Assembly: GCF_023078275.1 (NCBI RefSeq)
Contig: NC_062971.1
Coordinates: forward strand, 4,154,001 to 4,218,000
DNA: 64,000 nucleotides
Source of the DNA: Leguminivora glycinivorella
Taxonomy: Eukaryota; Arthropoda; Insecta; Lepidoptera; Tortricidae
Direction: 5' to 3'
Below the pieces are notes generated by a model. The model did not search any database and was not told where the DNA came from. It was given only the letters and a program-made list of their open reading frames with translations. The position numbers were made by a program, and so were the translations under genes. This document shows positions 33,584 to 43,624 of this stretch, one piece after another; position 1 is the stretch's first letter; the number at the start of each line of letters is the position of its first letter.

Positions 33584-36208
33584 CACTGTGGCCAACGCTT
33601 ACTAGAGTTTTGCTCTGATTACCAATTATGCATAACCAATACATACTTTAAGGGCAATCCGTCCCGGAAAGTCTCCTGGAAGCACCCGCGATCTGGCCAC
33701 TGGCATCAGCTGGACGTGATCTTGACCAGAAGTAAGGATCTCCGCGACTTCCTTCACACACGCACGTTTCATAGCGCTGACTGTGATACCGACCACTCCT
33801 TGGTAGCAGCAAAAATAGCCATCACTCAAAAGAGGATTCATTCGTCCAAAACGCCTGGTAGGAGAAAGTTGAATCTTTCTAATACTAGGGATGGGGAAAA
33901 ATGCCGTATGTTTGAGTGTTTGGCAAAAACTGAGCTGGCTGCTTGGAACGCCAATACACCTATAAGCGTGGAGTGGGAAAGTGTCAAAAAACTGCTGACT
34001 GTAAGCGCCACTGAGGTTTTCGGATTTGCTGAGACCAAGTCCCAGGACTGGTTCTCGGCTAATATCGAACATTTGCAGCCTCTGTTAGATGCCAAACGTG
34101 ACGCCGCCCTCAAGCACCGCATGAATCCCAGTTTGGCCACAAAACACATGCTTCAAAGTGCTAGAGCTGCACTTCAACGAAGTACAAGATACTTTACTAA
34201 CTTGTACTGGTCAGAACTTGGTCGCTCCATGCAATGGTATGCCGACCGGGGGCTCATGAGTGGTGTATATGAAGGCATAAAACGAGTACTCGGACCCCAA
34301 GCCAAGAAGACAGCCCTTCTCAAAGACGCGGACGGTGCTATAATTTTAGATAGACAAAGGCAACTTGACCGTTGGGTCGAACATTATACAGATCTCTACT
34401 CGAGTCCTGTTGACATACATCCGGAGGCTGTACGAAGTATGCCCAAACTGGATGTTAAGGCTGAGATAGACGATCTACCGTCTGTAGAGGAGTTTTCTAA
34501 GGCTGTCAGTAGACTTAAGCTTGGCAAGAGTCCCGGCGGTGATGGCACCCATGCCGAACTACTAAAACTCGAGTGCGTGAGACCAATAGTGTACAATCTG
34601 CTGTGCAAATGCTGGGAAGCGGGAGTTGTGCCTCAGGATATGCGTGACTCCAACATCATTACGCTGTACAAGGGGAAAGGTGATCGCGGCGAATGCAACA
34701 ATTACCGTGGCATATCCCTTTTGAGCATTGTCGGCAAGCTTTTTGGGCAAGTCATTCTATCAAGACTCCAAAAGCTCGCAGAACGCATTTACCCTGAGGC
34801 ACAGTGTGGCTTTCGCTCCGAGCGTTCCACGGTAGACATGATTTTCACACTTCGCCAAATACAGGAGAAGTGTCGTGAGCAGAATACCCCCTTGTTTATG
34901 GCTTTCGTTGACCTTAATAAGGCTTTCGACACTGTCAGCAGGGAGGGTTTGTACACAGCGCTCGAGAGCATTGGGTGTCCACCTAAGTTTTTGCGGCTCG
35001 TGAAATCTTTCCACGAAGGCATGAAAGGCACAGTAGTTTTTAACGGTGACTCATCCGACCCATTCGTTGTTTCTAGAGGAGTGCGACAGGGCTGCGTTTT
35101 GGCTCCTACCCTGTTTGGAATTTACTTTTCGCTTATTTTACGATCCGCTTTTGGCGAAAACAAACAGGGTATCCATCTGCACACGAGAGCCGACGGAAAG
35201 ATATTTAACATCTCTCTTCTCAAGTCCAAAAAATACCGTGAGGATCTTTTCGTTGATAGTCTTCTATATGCTGACGACGCAGCCTTTGTTGCTCACTCTG
35301 AACGCGAGCTTCAGTCAATGGTCAGTCAATTCTCGCAGGCATGTGCCCTATTTGCCATGACCATAAACAAGAGGAAAACCGTTGTGCTAGCACAAGGAGC
35401 CTCCATAGTTCCAACTATTTCACTCGATGGCACGATGTTAGAGGTAGTTGACAGATTTTGCTACCTAGGGTCGACCGTAACGAACAACCTCTCGCTCGAT
35501 GCGGAGGTCGACATTCGTATCGGTAAAGCGGCGACTATGTTCGGGAAGCTTAGTACAAGAGTATGGCAAAACAAGCACCTTACATCAAAGACCAAAATGT
35601 TGGTCTTTCAGGCTTCTATATTAAGCATACTCTTGTACGGAGCTGAAACCTGGACGACGTATGCAAAAGTAGAACGTCGAATAAACTCCTTTTACATGCG
35701 GTGCCTTCGTAAGATCTTGGGAATATCATGGCAAGACCGGGTGACAAACAAGAGGGTTCTAGAAATTGCACAGCTGCCTAGCTTAACCGCGTTTCTTAAA
35801 CAGAGACGACTACGTTGGTTAGGGCATGTGCACAGGATGGAACCCTCTCGACTACCTCGTCGTGTTCTTCTTGGTGCTGTTGCGAATGCAAAGCGTAGCG
35901 TTGGAAGGCCGTTGCTTCGTTTTAAAGACTGCGCAAAGAGAGACATGATTGCCTTTCATATTGACTATCGAGTCTGGGAGAAAGTTGCGGAACAACGAAC
36001 GGAGTGGCGCAAATGCATTGTGGAGGGTCGCAAAATTTGCGATGAGTCATGGTTTGCTGCACTCGCTGATAAGAGACAGAAGCGACGCCAAGGTGTTTCA
36101 GCGCCGACTTCCGCAAATTTCTCTTGTCAGTCCTGCGGTAGACTATGTCGGTCTCGCATCGGTCTAATAAGTCATCAGAAAAGGTGCTCTTCGAATATTA
36201 CACCATAA
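33584..36208 (+). CDS. Non-LTR retrotransposon: endonuclease C-terminus plus reverse transcriptase, uninterrupted
   Basis: One frame runs unbroken for about 870 codons to a TAA at 36206-36208. It opens inside the APE-type endonuclease: GQRLLEFCSDYQLCITNTYF, then SWKHPRSGHWHQLDVILTR and SADCDTDHSLVAAK, the conserved end of that domain. The reverse transcriptase follows, with KSPGGDGTHAELLK (about 34522), FVDLNKAFDTVSREGLY (about 34906), the RQGCVLAPTLF block and catalytic YADD (LLYADDAAF, about 35261). A thumb/C-terminal region with LRWLGHVHRMEPSRLPRR leads to a terminal zinc knuckle CX2CX12HX3C (36124-36189). There is no ATG at the 5' edge: the copy is 5'-truncated and has lost about the first two thirds of the endonuclease. 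The absence of stops argues for a young insertion. It lies in sense orientation in the host intron. The clade is not certain. Confidence 0.93.
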   Translation, partial: HCGQRLLEFCSDYQLCITNTYFKGNPSRKVSWKHPRSGHWHQLDVILTRSKDLRDFLHTRTFHSADCDTDHSLVAAKIAITQKRIHSSKTPGRRKLNLSNTRDGEKCRMFECLAKTELAAWNANTPISVEWESVKKLLTVSATEVFGFAETKSQDWFSANIEHLQPLLDAKRDAALKHRMNPSLATKHMLQSARAALQRSTRYFTNLYWSELGRSMQWYADRGLMSGVYEGIKRVLGPQAKKTALLKDADGAIILDRQRQLDRWVEHYTDLYSSPVDIHPEAVRSMPKLDVKAEIDDLPSVEEFSKAVSRLKLGKSPGGDGTHAELLKLECVRPIVYNLLCKCWEAGVVPQDMRDSNIITLYKGKGDRGECNNYRGISLLSIVGKLFGQVILSRLQKLAERIYPEAQCGFRSERSTVDMIFTLRQIQEKCREQNTPLFMAFVDLNKAFDTVSREGLYTALESIGCPPKFLRLVKSFHEGMKGTVVFNGDSSDPFVVSRGVRQGCVLAPTLFGIYFSLILRSAFGENKQGIHLHTRADGKIFNISLLKSKKYREDLFVDSLLYADDAAFVAHSERELQSMVSQFSQACALFAMTINKRKTVVLAQGASIVPTISLDGTMLEVVDRFCYLGSTVTNNLSLDAEVDIRIGKAATMFGKLSTRVWQNKHLTSKTKMLVFQASILSILLYGAETWTTYAKVERRINSFYMRCLRKILGISWQDRVTNKRVLEIAQLPSLTAFLKQRRLRWLGHVHRMEPSRLPRRVLLGAVANAKRSVGRPLLRFKDCAKRDMIAFHIDYRVWEKVAEQRTEWRKCIVEGRKICDESWFAALADKRQKRRQGVSAPTSANFSCQSCGRLCRSRIGLISHQKRCSSNITP

Positions 36209-36275
36209 ATCGTCTGCAACAGACGTTAAGGCCAATGATGAAAGCACTGTGAAAAAAAAGAAAAAATAAATTATG
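36209..36275 (+). other. Probable 3' UTR and A-rich end of the LINE
   Basis: After the stop codon there is about 45 bp and then GTGAAAAAAAAGAAAAAATA, an A-rich end. I could not identify a matching target duplication at the truncated 5' end. Confidence 0.5.
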
Positions 36276-36536
36276 CAATTTGCTGACTTTGGAAGTAGGT
36301 ATATATACGATTACTTGGTAACTCCAGAGATATTTTAAGTAACGCCACAGAAGATGAAAGTCAAAATGTACATTCGCCCACACGCTCCATCTAGTAGTAC
36401 ACCATATTCCGCGGAGCTCACCCAATTCGTACCCACTTGGGCGTCTCATTCGATCCCCACTCGGCGCCAAAGTGTCAAATGTTGGATATCCAACGCTGGT
36501 ACTGAAAGGATTCCTCTATTTTTAGCCTAGTCTCAC

Positions 36537-36592
36537 TGTCGTCCATATACCAAATGGAATTCTACGAAGAAATCTATTTGGTATATGGATGA
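36537..36592. repeat. Short hairpin, 20-bp arms
   Basis: TGTCGTCCATATACCAAAT pairs with ATTTGGTATATGGATGACA around a loop of about 18 bp. Probably a tiny MITE or MITE remnant. Confidence 0.7.
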
Positions 36593-37003
36593 CAATATTC
36601 GGCAAAGGGAGAGGTTTAAACGTTGTTTACTTGTTTAACTTAGGTTTACTTTTTTTGACTTTCCATCACGGAAACCCTGAGAGGCACTTTTGACGTTTTA
36701 TTATTATCTGCCCATATTTTCCCATTGCTAAGCAAAGTCCCTACTTATTCTTCCTTTTTAGGCTTATCTACTTAGTTTTGTCTAATTCAAAATATTTACG
36801 TGCTACTTCAAAATATTTACAAGATAATCACATGCTCAAGAATGATAACTAGAGAAATCAAATACATGCATTCGTAACCATCTGTTTTTATTATTTCTAC
36901 ATGAATTATACATAACATAAATAAATAAATATTATAAGGACATTCTTACACAGATTCACTGAGGCCCAAAATAAGTATATTTAATAAGTATATTTTTATC
37001 CAG

Positions 37004-37201
37004 GGCTCAAGTAAAAAGGACAAGCTGCACCACCGTCTAGCGAAGCTGTACAACACGTCCTTGGACAACGTGGACGTTTTCACCGTCTTCAACAAGCCCA
37101 CAGTGAAAGACGCGTTCCTGGATGTGAGGTTTTCTGCACACGGCTCGCCGTACTATCCGCCGGAGAAACTGGACAGCATGGTCACCACTATTCAGGAGGA
37201 G
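37004..37201 (+). CDS. shg: Cadherin exon 4: NC region, second half
   Basis: 66 codons in phase 0, from GSSKKDKLHHRLAKLYNTSL through DVRFSAHGSPYYPPEKLDSM to a final TIQEE. The helical stretch followed by DVRFSAHGSPYY is a signature of the insect NC region (N-cadherin has a very similar RFSAHGSPYY segment). This region is processed proteolytically in the Drosophila protein. Acceptor TTTTTATCCAG|GGC, donor GAG|GTGAGT. Odd: a remnant copy of the middle of this exon lies past a MITE at about 37757. Confidence 0.92.
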
Positions 37202-37490
37202 GTGAGTTGTGTGGACACCCTACTTGTAAGGTTTTCTTATTTAGCCAGGTTTAGACGAGCAAGTTCTTGCTGCAAGTTTTGAAACAGAAATATATGCAAG
37301 ACCTTGCAGCAATAACTTGCAGGTCTAAACTCGGCTTTAGGTTTCGTCGCCTCTCATTGTGACCAGTGGGCTATTTCACCACAGTGACATTGCCACTTGA
37401 CACTGATAATTCTGTTGATAAGTAACATTGGTATCCAGCGTCAATATTTCCTTGTTGAACAGGCAATGAACGGGGAAGTGTCACTATCGG

Positions 37491-37756
37491 GCGACAATAG
37501 GCTAGTTTCCTACTAGTCAAATAAGTTGTTTCGGAACTCAAAACGATTTGCTAATATGGAATTACTATGAAACACTGAAGAGTGACGTAACGGCGGTCAA
37601 TTCATTTACTATATATTTTTCTCTTTGACGTATTCAATAGAAATAATGTTTAAAGATAACTACTATCCATATTTTTCTTCTAATTATGTGGTGCTTTATT
37701 TCATGCACTGCATAAAATATTTTATTTTAAGTAATAGGTAACTAGCCTATTGTCGC
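37491..37756. mobile_element. MITE with GCGACAATAGGCTAG ends, complete copy
   Basis: Ends GCGACAATAGGCTAGTTTCC and GGTAACTAGCCTATTGTCGC are inverted over about 22 bp. The body has GATTTGCTAATATGGAAT, TTCTAATTATGTGGTGCTTT and GCACTGCATAAAATATTTTA. Other copies: 59765-60895 (interrupted), 56925-57113 (degraded), perhaps 56155-56330. Confidence 0.85.
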
Positions 37757-37862
37757 TACTGTCAAAGACGCGTTCTTAAAGACGATGATCTTTGTACTTC
37801 ACTTGTACTGTCCACCGAAAATTGAATAGCATGATTACCACAATTTACTACCACCAATACTT
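37757..37862 (+). pseudogene. Decayed partial copy of cadherin exon 4
   Basis: TGTCAAAGACGCGTTCTTAA, TACTGTCCACCGAAAATTGA and ATAGCATGATTACCAC align in order with GTGAAAGACGCGTTCCTG, TACTATCCGCCGGAGAAACT and GACAGCATGGTCACCAC of exon 4. Stops and small indels are present. The MITE at 37491 lies between the exon and its remnant. Confidence 0.85.
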
Positions 37863-38153
37863 CAGTAGCTAAAATAAATGGAGAAGAGAATTGACACTAA
37901 TTGAACCTTGAAAAAAGCTCAAATTTATTAAATTCCCTCCTGTTATTGTCTATCATTCTTTGGTCCTTCGTTCATCATCAAAATGAGATTAATTAATTAC
38001 AAAAATATTGCATAATGGTAAACAAGCCAGCTGCGGCCAAGGCCCCTAAGTGAGCATCCAATTTTAATCACAAATGACTGAATAACATCTGTGACGACAA
38101 AAAATGCCTTAATTTTGTGTCTAACTTTATTGTTTGGTTAAAAATATAGTTTG

Positions 38154-38299
38154 CTAGCTTTTGCCTGCGGCTTCGCTCGCGTTAGAAAGAGACAAAAAGT
38201 AGCCTATCCTATGTCACTCTCTATCCCTTCAACGGTCTCCACTTAAAATATCCAAACAAACAGACACACACACTTTCCCATTTATAATATTAGTATGGA
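38154..38299 (-). mobile_element. Helitron, minus strand, internally deleted
   Basis: CTAGCTTTTGCCTGCGGCTT at left is the complement of the Helitron 3' end and TTATAATATTAGTATGGA at right its 5' end. About 30 bp are missing after the CCACTTAAAATAT stretch compared with other copies. Confidence 0.8.
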
Positions 38300-38865
38300 T
38301 TAATAACCTGAAGTATTACGTATTGTTGAATTTAGCGTTTTTTCGTCAACTCAATAACAATACAGGCTATCGAATTATTTAGGGACTGAAATATTTCTAT
38401 TTTTAGTCGCCTACATAAATAGGTTGTTTACAATAAAAATACGTTTTATTTTTGATAGATATTTACTCGTTTTATATTAGGGACGTTCTGGTTGACTTTT
38501 CTTTTGTGAAAAAAGGCAAAAAGTAGGTTCCCAGCATCTATTTCTAGTTAGCAGGGAAGGACAAACAACTATTTATAGCTTTAGGAGAGTTTAAAAAACA
38601 TTTTATAATATAAATAAATAGTACTATATAACAATTTATATAAGTCATATACGATAATTTACATTGCTTTGCATTTCATAAGTCATAATCCTACACGATT
38701 TCTATTGCTCATAGAATAGAACTGGCCAAGCAGAGTTGCTTGACCTATCGCTAAATTTATTTCGTTACTGCGATTTCCAACGTTGTAGTCGCCGATAACT
38801 GATGTCCCATCAAAATGTCAAACCTGAATAAGTTTACAATTTTATAACCTAAAAATGTTCCGCAG

Positions 38866-39082
38866 TTGGAGAAAGAGCTGAACGCCAGAATATACATGAT
38901 CAACATCGACGAGTGTATGATCGAGAAGGTGGAATGCGAAGACTCGTGCCGCAACGTGCTGATGAAGAATAACGTGCCTCTCTCCGTGTACACGAATACT
39001 AGCAGCTTCGTTGGAGTATCTGCGAGGGTGGAGCCGGAGTGTACGTGCGAAGTGGAGAGCAGGATTGTGTGTTTGAATGGAG
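38866..39082 (+). CDS. shg: Cadherin exon 5: end of NC region, start of EGF-like module
   Basis: Phase 0 start, phase 1 end, 72 codons plus one base, from LEKELNARIYMINIDECMIE to CEVESRIVCLNG. Cysteines in ECMIEKVECEDSCRN form the cysteine-rich end of the NC region. VGVSARVEPECTCEVES leads into the EGF-like module completed by exon 6. Acceptor TGTTCCGCAG|TTG, donor GGAG|GTGAGT. Odd: the 3' half of the exon together with its donor is repeated twice in tandem just downstream, so three near-identical donors lie within 300 bp. Confidence 0.93.
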
Positions 39083-39120
39083 GTGAGTCTTATACAGATA
39101 ATATTGGGTAGATGAAGTTA

Positions 39121-39378
39121 GTGCCCTCTCTCCGTGTACACGAATACTAGCAGCTTCGCCGGCGTGTCTGCGACGGTGGAGCCGAAGTGTAGGTACTTGC
39201 GAAGTGGAAAGCAGGATCGTGTGTTTGAATGGAGGTGAGTCCATTTTGGGTAGATGAAGTTAGTGCCCTCTCTCCGTGTACACGAATACTAGCAGCTTCG
39301 TTGGAGTATCTGCGAGGGTGGAGCCGGAGTGTACTTGCGAAGTGGAGAGCAGGATCGTGTGTTTGAACGGAGGTGAGT
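39121..39378 (+). pseudogene. Two tandem copies of the 3' half of cadherin exon 5 with donors
   Basis: Copies start at 39121 and 39263 (142-bp period; exon itself at 38974) with GTGCCCTCTCTCCGTGTACA and each runs through GGAG|GTGAGT (donors after 39234 and 39372). Both carry one extra C after GTGCC, which shifts the exon frame. The first also has an AGGTA insertion. The second is closer to the true exon than the first. No polypyrimidine acceptor precedes either. Confidence 0.93.
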
Positions 39379-39739
39379 TCTATAAATACTTATTTACTGC
39401 GATGGTTCAGCGACCCGAAGTGGATCTTGGCCTCCGACATTTGACATTTCTAACTATTCATTGCAATTTAAAAATTCATCATTGCAAAATTATGTTAATA
39501 TATAGCTATCTCTAACATTTGTTTACAATCAGACGTTGTTTAAATCTTGCAATTCTTACTAGAATTTTACGCTTCCAGTCATAAAAGTTACATCGACATC
39601 CGCTGTTCACATCCCAGTTAGTGATCCAAACAAATCAACAATCATTAAACTCGAGCTGACATCGACGTTTTGACGAGCATTGTGTGCTCGACTGCACTTC
39701 GACTCTCAATCGCGGATTCGCAAATACAACAACAATATC

Positions 39740-40240
39740 TGGGCAACCGAGCTTCGCTCGGTTCTGTTTCGTATCCTTGACATGTGTCGCCATCTAGTTC
39801 AAAAATGAATAGTACCTACATCGAGCGAAAGAATTCTCAGCCTTAACAACACAACTACTCCACACGAGATGGCGCGCATTTCGCCACAAAAACTCAAATA
39901 GTGTATTTTCTATTCGTTTTAGCCTTGACCTGTGTCGCCATCTAGTGTTTGCAATAAATAGTACTTACATCGACCGAAACAATTCTGTCTTAACAGTACA
40001 ACTACTGCACACGAGATGGCGCGCGAAGAAAAACGCATGAAAACTCGAAAATTCGCGTTTTCCGGGACCTAAGGATAAGTTAGACCGATTTTTCACCCCC
40101 AAAAACCCCCACATAACAAATTTCTGCGAAATCGTTAGAGCGGTTTCCGAGATCGTCAGTGTAAATAAATATATATATAAATAAATAAATAAATAAATAA
40201 ATATACAAGAATTGCTCGTTTAAAAATATAAGATATGAGT
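39740..40240 (+). repeat. Repeat with two internal 105-bp units and a (AAAT)n tail
   Basis: Opens GGGCAACCGAGCTTCGCTCG. Then two copies (about 39778 and 39921) of a unit with TGTGTCGCCATCTAGT, CTTAACA..ACAACTACT and CACACGAGATGGCGCGC. It closes TCTGCGAAATCGTTAGAGCG, (AAAT)n and CAAGAATTGCTCGTTTAAA. I recall it as a common lepidopteran repeat; class unresolved. Confidence 0.65.
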
Positions 40241-40255
40241 AACATTGAAGTATTA

Positions 40256-40419
40256 GGGTATGCGCCCACGGGCGACTTTGTTGCCGTAAGATTTTTGTCA
40301 CTCGTCACTCACGTCACCATTGGACTATGGGCTATTATGAAAGTGGGCCCACGTAGCGACACAACTTTTCATAGAAACACATCCAAGAGACAAAAAAGTC
40401 GCTCAGTGGGCGCATACTC
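40256..40419. mobile_element. PIF/Harbinger-type MITE with TTA duplication
   Basis: Ends GGGTATGCGCCCACGGGCGA and TCGCTCAGTGGGCGCATACT are inverted. TTA occurs at 40253-40255 and 40420-40422. 164 bp, non-coding. Confidence 0.85.
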
Positions 40420-40558
40420 TTACAAAAATGACATCCCGCGAATTGTCAAGTTTTAGGGCCCATTCACACGCGGGGGGATTCGTATGCGAGCGAGCATTAA
40501 ACTCAACCTAGCTTTGCCGAACATCGAGTGACCCAAATAATGTTTTCAAGTGTTAATA

Positions 40559-40680
40559 CAGTCACCGGCATAAAGAAGTGATGATTTCGGTACCTTGTCG
40601 CTTTTAATCGTTCGTTTGACAATTTTGTATGACATTTCAAACAAGGTACAGAAATCGTCACTTGTTTATGCCAGTAACTG
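40559..40680. mobile_element. Palindromic MITE with TA duplication
   Basis: CAGTCACCGGCATAAAGAAG at left pairs with CTTGTTTATGCCAGTAACTG at right, extending to ACCTTGT / ACAAGGT. It is flanked by TA on both sides. A TA target fits the Tc1/mariner type. Confidence 0.8.
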
Positions 40681-40706
40681 TACTTCTACTTACCTACATT
40701 AAATGT

Positions 40707-40905
40707 GACCGGCCGGTCTGGCTTAATAGTCGGTAGTGAAGAAAATGGTCGTGGGTTTGAAACCCAGTAAGGGCATTAATTTGTGTGATGAACACAGACA
40801 TTTGTCCTGAGGTCACGGATGTTTTCTATGTACCTACATAAGTATGTACGTATTTATATAAGTATACATAGTAGAAGCTTTGCTTAGTTATGGCACAGTA
40901 TAATA
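40707..40905 (+). mobile_element. tRNA-derived SINE, family 1, degraded head
   Basis: CCGGTCTGGCTTAATAGTCG (altered A box), GGGTTTGAAACCCAGTAAGG (altered B box), then AATTTGTGTGATGAACACAG and GATGTTTTCTATGTACC as in the family. The tRNA head has lost promoter bases. Confidence 0.8.
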
Positions 40906-41919
40906 AAGAGTACTATCGTACAGTATGGCCACTACCGCTCCCCGCTGAAAGTGCTGCCCACCCCCTCTCGGTTACCTCACAGTTACCGCATGTCAAAAAC
41001 CCGAACAGTCGACCTGTCATATCTCACTCACACAAGCATGGTACGCGTTCACCTACACGAGCTTAAAATAATAATAATTAATAATAATTTATTGTCTTGA
41101 AACCTAATACAATGAAAACTAAACTTATACTAAGTTACATTACTTGTTAACGCGCTTTACTACTTAGTAAATGTGTGCTAGGAACGCGCCTCTTTCATAT
41201 ATTTGATCGCCAGTGACCGAGATGTGGTTATGGGTTAGGTTGCTTTGTGTAAGGTGTTCCCCAATATTTATTGGTTTATTAAATACTTTATTATTAATTA
41301 AAAAGAAATACTTTATTATTTGGTTCAAATATAGGTTTCGTTCAAATAGATTCACCGTTAGCACGAAAATACGTGAATAACTTGACATACTGCATAAATC
41401 GTAACACTGTGCACATAACAAGTACACGGGAAAAACCGTATATAGCGAAAAGAGTCCCCTAACCGAACGTACATCCCGACTATCGGGTTACCACTGTTCC
41501 ACGAAATATACCTCTTACAATTTCCAAACCTATAACTGAGTATCGTAATAGTTTATCTAAATATCTAGAGCTTTCCCAGTGTTCAGGATACCGAGCTGAA
41601 CGTCAAAACCGATTGTAGTCTATTATTGTCACTGTCAGCGTACGTCGACCGGCGGTCCTTTTGTGAACAACGGGTTTGCACAACAGAGTACCACTTTAGT
41701 GCTCCAACTTTGTACAGACGTATACTTTTGGGGAACTAGTTCCAGGTTAAAACTGGGAGTTTTAAAATGTTTTTTATGGGCAGATAAATAATATATTTGT
41801 TTTATTGACAATTGGTTATCTTACTTGTTACGTAGCAGTTTTAAAGACCTACATTTTAGTGTAGTCTTTAAAAATCGTGTTCGGGTTTCAAATATAAGCT
41901 CGGGGTATATATTTTTTTC

Positions 41920-42153
41920 CCCTCACTAGCTCGGAAACACGTGTTTTGTCTTTTAATACCAGCGGGTAAAAACGCATTTTATCCACTAGTGGGTAAAGTA
42001 ATTTGACCTTGAATAAAGTCAAATTAACTGCTTTAAAATTGATAAAGGTAGGTGAATCTAGTAATAAAGATGATTTACCACCTGTGGAACTACTGGAAGC
42101 AGTGATAAACGCATTTTTTGCGTTGTAGTTTCCTCGCTATAGTGAGGGGAAAA
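41920..42153. mobile_element. Element with CCCCTCAC ends, copy 2
   Basis: CCCCTCACTAGCTCGGAAAC at left and CCTCGCTATAGTGAGGGGAA at right. The body aligns with 23881-24120, including TTTATCCACTAGTGG and ATTTACCACCTGTGGAACTA. Confidence 0.8.
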
Positions 42154-42639
42154 GTTTTGTGTTACACTCGGGTGCAAATGTATTTTACTTCTCGTGTGTT
42201 AAAAAACTCGCAAGTTCGGGATTCTATTATATTATTCAATTCCACACTCGGCGTTAAAATACAACTTTGCCCCCTTGTATAACAAATAACTATTAATTAT
42301 AAATGGGCTTACTCGTGGCCACAGGCTAGCCAAAGGCAAAGACGTGGCCTAACGATGGAGTGAAAAAGAATAAAAAAAATGTAAATGAGGAGTAAATCAA
42401 ACTTAACTAGCAATGTCTGCATGGAAAATTATTTATTTATGTAAACGCATACATAACTAATGTCAATTTGTGATGATGATTTTTTTTAATATGATCAAAA
42501 TGATTATTTTTAAAGCCAAATCGTAGATTTTTATCAACGTCAATTATTATCGTTAGTCCACTTTAGGCAATCAAATATATCCAGCACTCACTCTAACCTA
42601 ATTGACGAGTGATGCCACTCATGTTGAGTGCATAGAAAC

Positions 42640-43320
42640 ATGGATTAAATTAGCCGGTCGATATCTGTCAGTAATAGTGTCCGCTGTTTTATTTGTTTTT
42701 CTAGCCACCGAAAGGTTGAAAATGGAACATCTCGATATAGTATTTTATGCAACAGGCGTTTAAAGGGGGTCAAAAAAGACGAGTGGCGTGGGTAACAATT
42801 TGAGGCGAAGCCGAAAATTGTTATTAAGACGCCACGAGTATTTTTTGACTCAGTTAAACACCGTTGCATACAATACTTTTTCTACGTGCATGGTCGTCGT
42901 GCTTAGTTTTTTACTGTTTTCTTGAATAACTTTCGTGAAATTCACACTGTTTCCTTAATTTGACGCAAAGGTTTGCACTGTCAGCTCAGCGGCCCCAAAG
43001 CCTTCCCGCACACGAACGCGGTATCGTTATAACAATGCGTTGCCATGGTTACAGAGCCAAACAATGCGTTTTCAGTTTTTTCGATACTGCGCGCATGCGC
43101 CGAAAGCCGGCAGACGCTGGCTTTGGGAATAGACTTTTATGTAGGGTTTTAAAGATCTATGCACGACCCTGTAAATGACGAATAACAGTTCGGGAGTAGA
43201 AAAACAATTTTTCGTTGCCACGTGGGAACGAAAAAAGTTTTGTTTTTCGAATTTAACAAAAAGCGGTATACATGATGATTCCTGATGATAGGTTCATTAT
43301 TACTGTGTGTCGAATTTAAC
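42640..43320. repeat. Possible composite repeat region
   Basis: Contains AGACGCCACGAGTATTTTTT, CATACAATACTTTTTCTACG (a similar TATACAATACTTTTTCTATG lies at 12626) and TTGCCACGTGGGAACGAAAA. I suspect a dispersed element but cannot define its ends. Confidence 0.35.
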
Positions 43321-43624
43321 GGAAAACAAAAAATGGAGTTCGGAGTCTACCTAAGAATATTTTTCAATGGATAATGAAATTCTAGATAGAAACAGTTTTT
43401 AAAGCTATAATTTTAAAAGAAATATCAACAACAGCTAAATTTCAATCCATACTTCAATCTAAACCTTAGTGGGATTTCGGAAATAAATTGACATAAGTAC
43501 ATATATTCACTCCTGTTTCCCATAGGCGTAAGCAAAGATGACGGATTTCCATTTACTACTATCCATGATACATCCTACTATAGATTGATATATCGACCAT
43601 TTTAAATATATTTCTCATCAACAG

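Larger units (their letters stand above)
23872..37003. other. Intron between cadherin exons 3 and 4 (13.1 kb)
   Basis: Bounded by GTAAGT and TTTTTATCCAG. Holds an exon 3 remnant, two minisatellite-like arrays, three LINE fragments or bodies and a GC-rich promoter-like island. I recognise nothing in 24225-26280, 28831-30029, 30188-30759, 32136-33580 and 36591-36920. At 30475-30540 there is a GGTTCGAATCC B box, perhaps a SINE, without a clear A box. At 36921-36985 an ACACAGATTCACTGAGGCCC piece looks like a SINE tail. Confidence 0.7.
37202..38865. other. Intron between cadherin exons 4 and 5 (1.7 kb)
   Basis: Bounded by GTGAGT and TGTTCCGCAG. Contains the MITE at 37491-37756, the exon 4 remnant at 37757-37862 and the minus-strand Helitron at 38154-38299. 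The interval 38300-38865 shows nothing recognisable. Confidence 0.75.
39083..43624. other. Intron between cadherin exons 5 and 6 (4.5 kb)
   Basis: Bounded by GTGAGT and CATCAACAG. Holds the tandem exon 5 copies, two MITEs, a SINE and other repeats. Nothing named in 39379-39739, 40906-41919 and 43321-43624. At 41080-41150 AATAATTTATTGTCTTGAAA looks like a minus-strand retroposon tail, weakly. Confidence 0.7.

Noticed and set aside
33626..34149. Minus-strand frames opposite the LINE
   Set aside because: Shadows of the reverse transcriptase coding strand.
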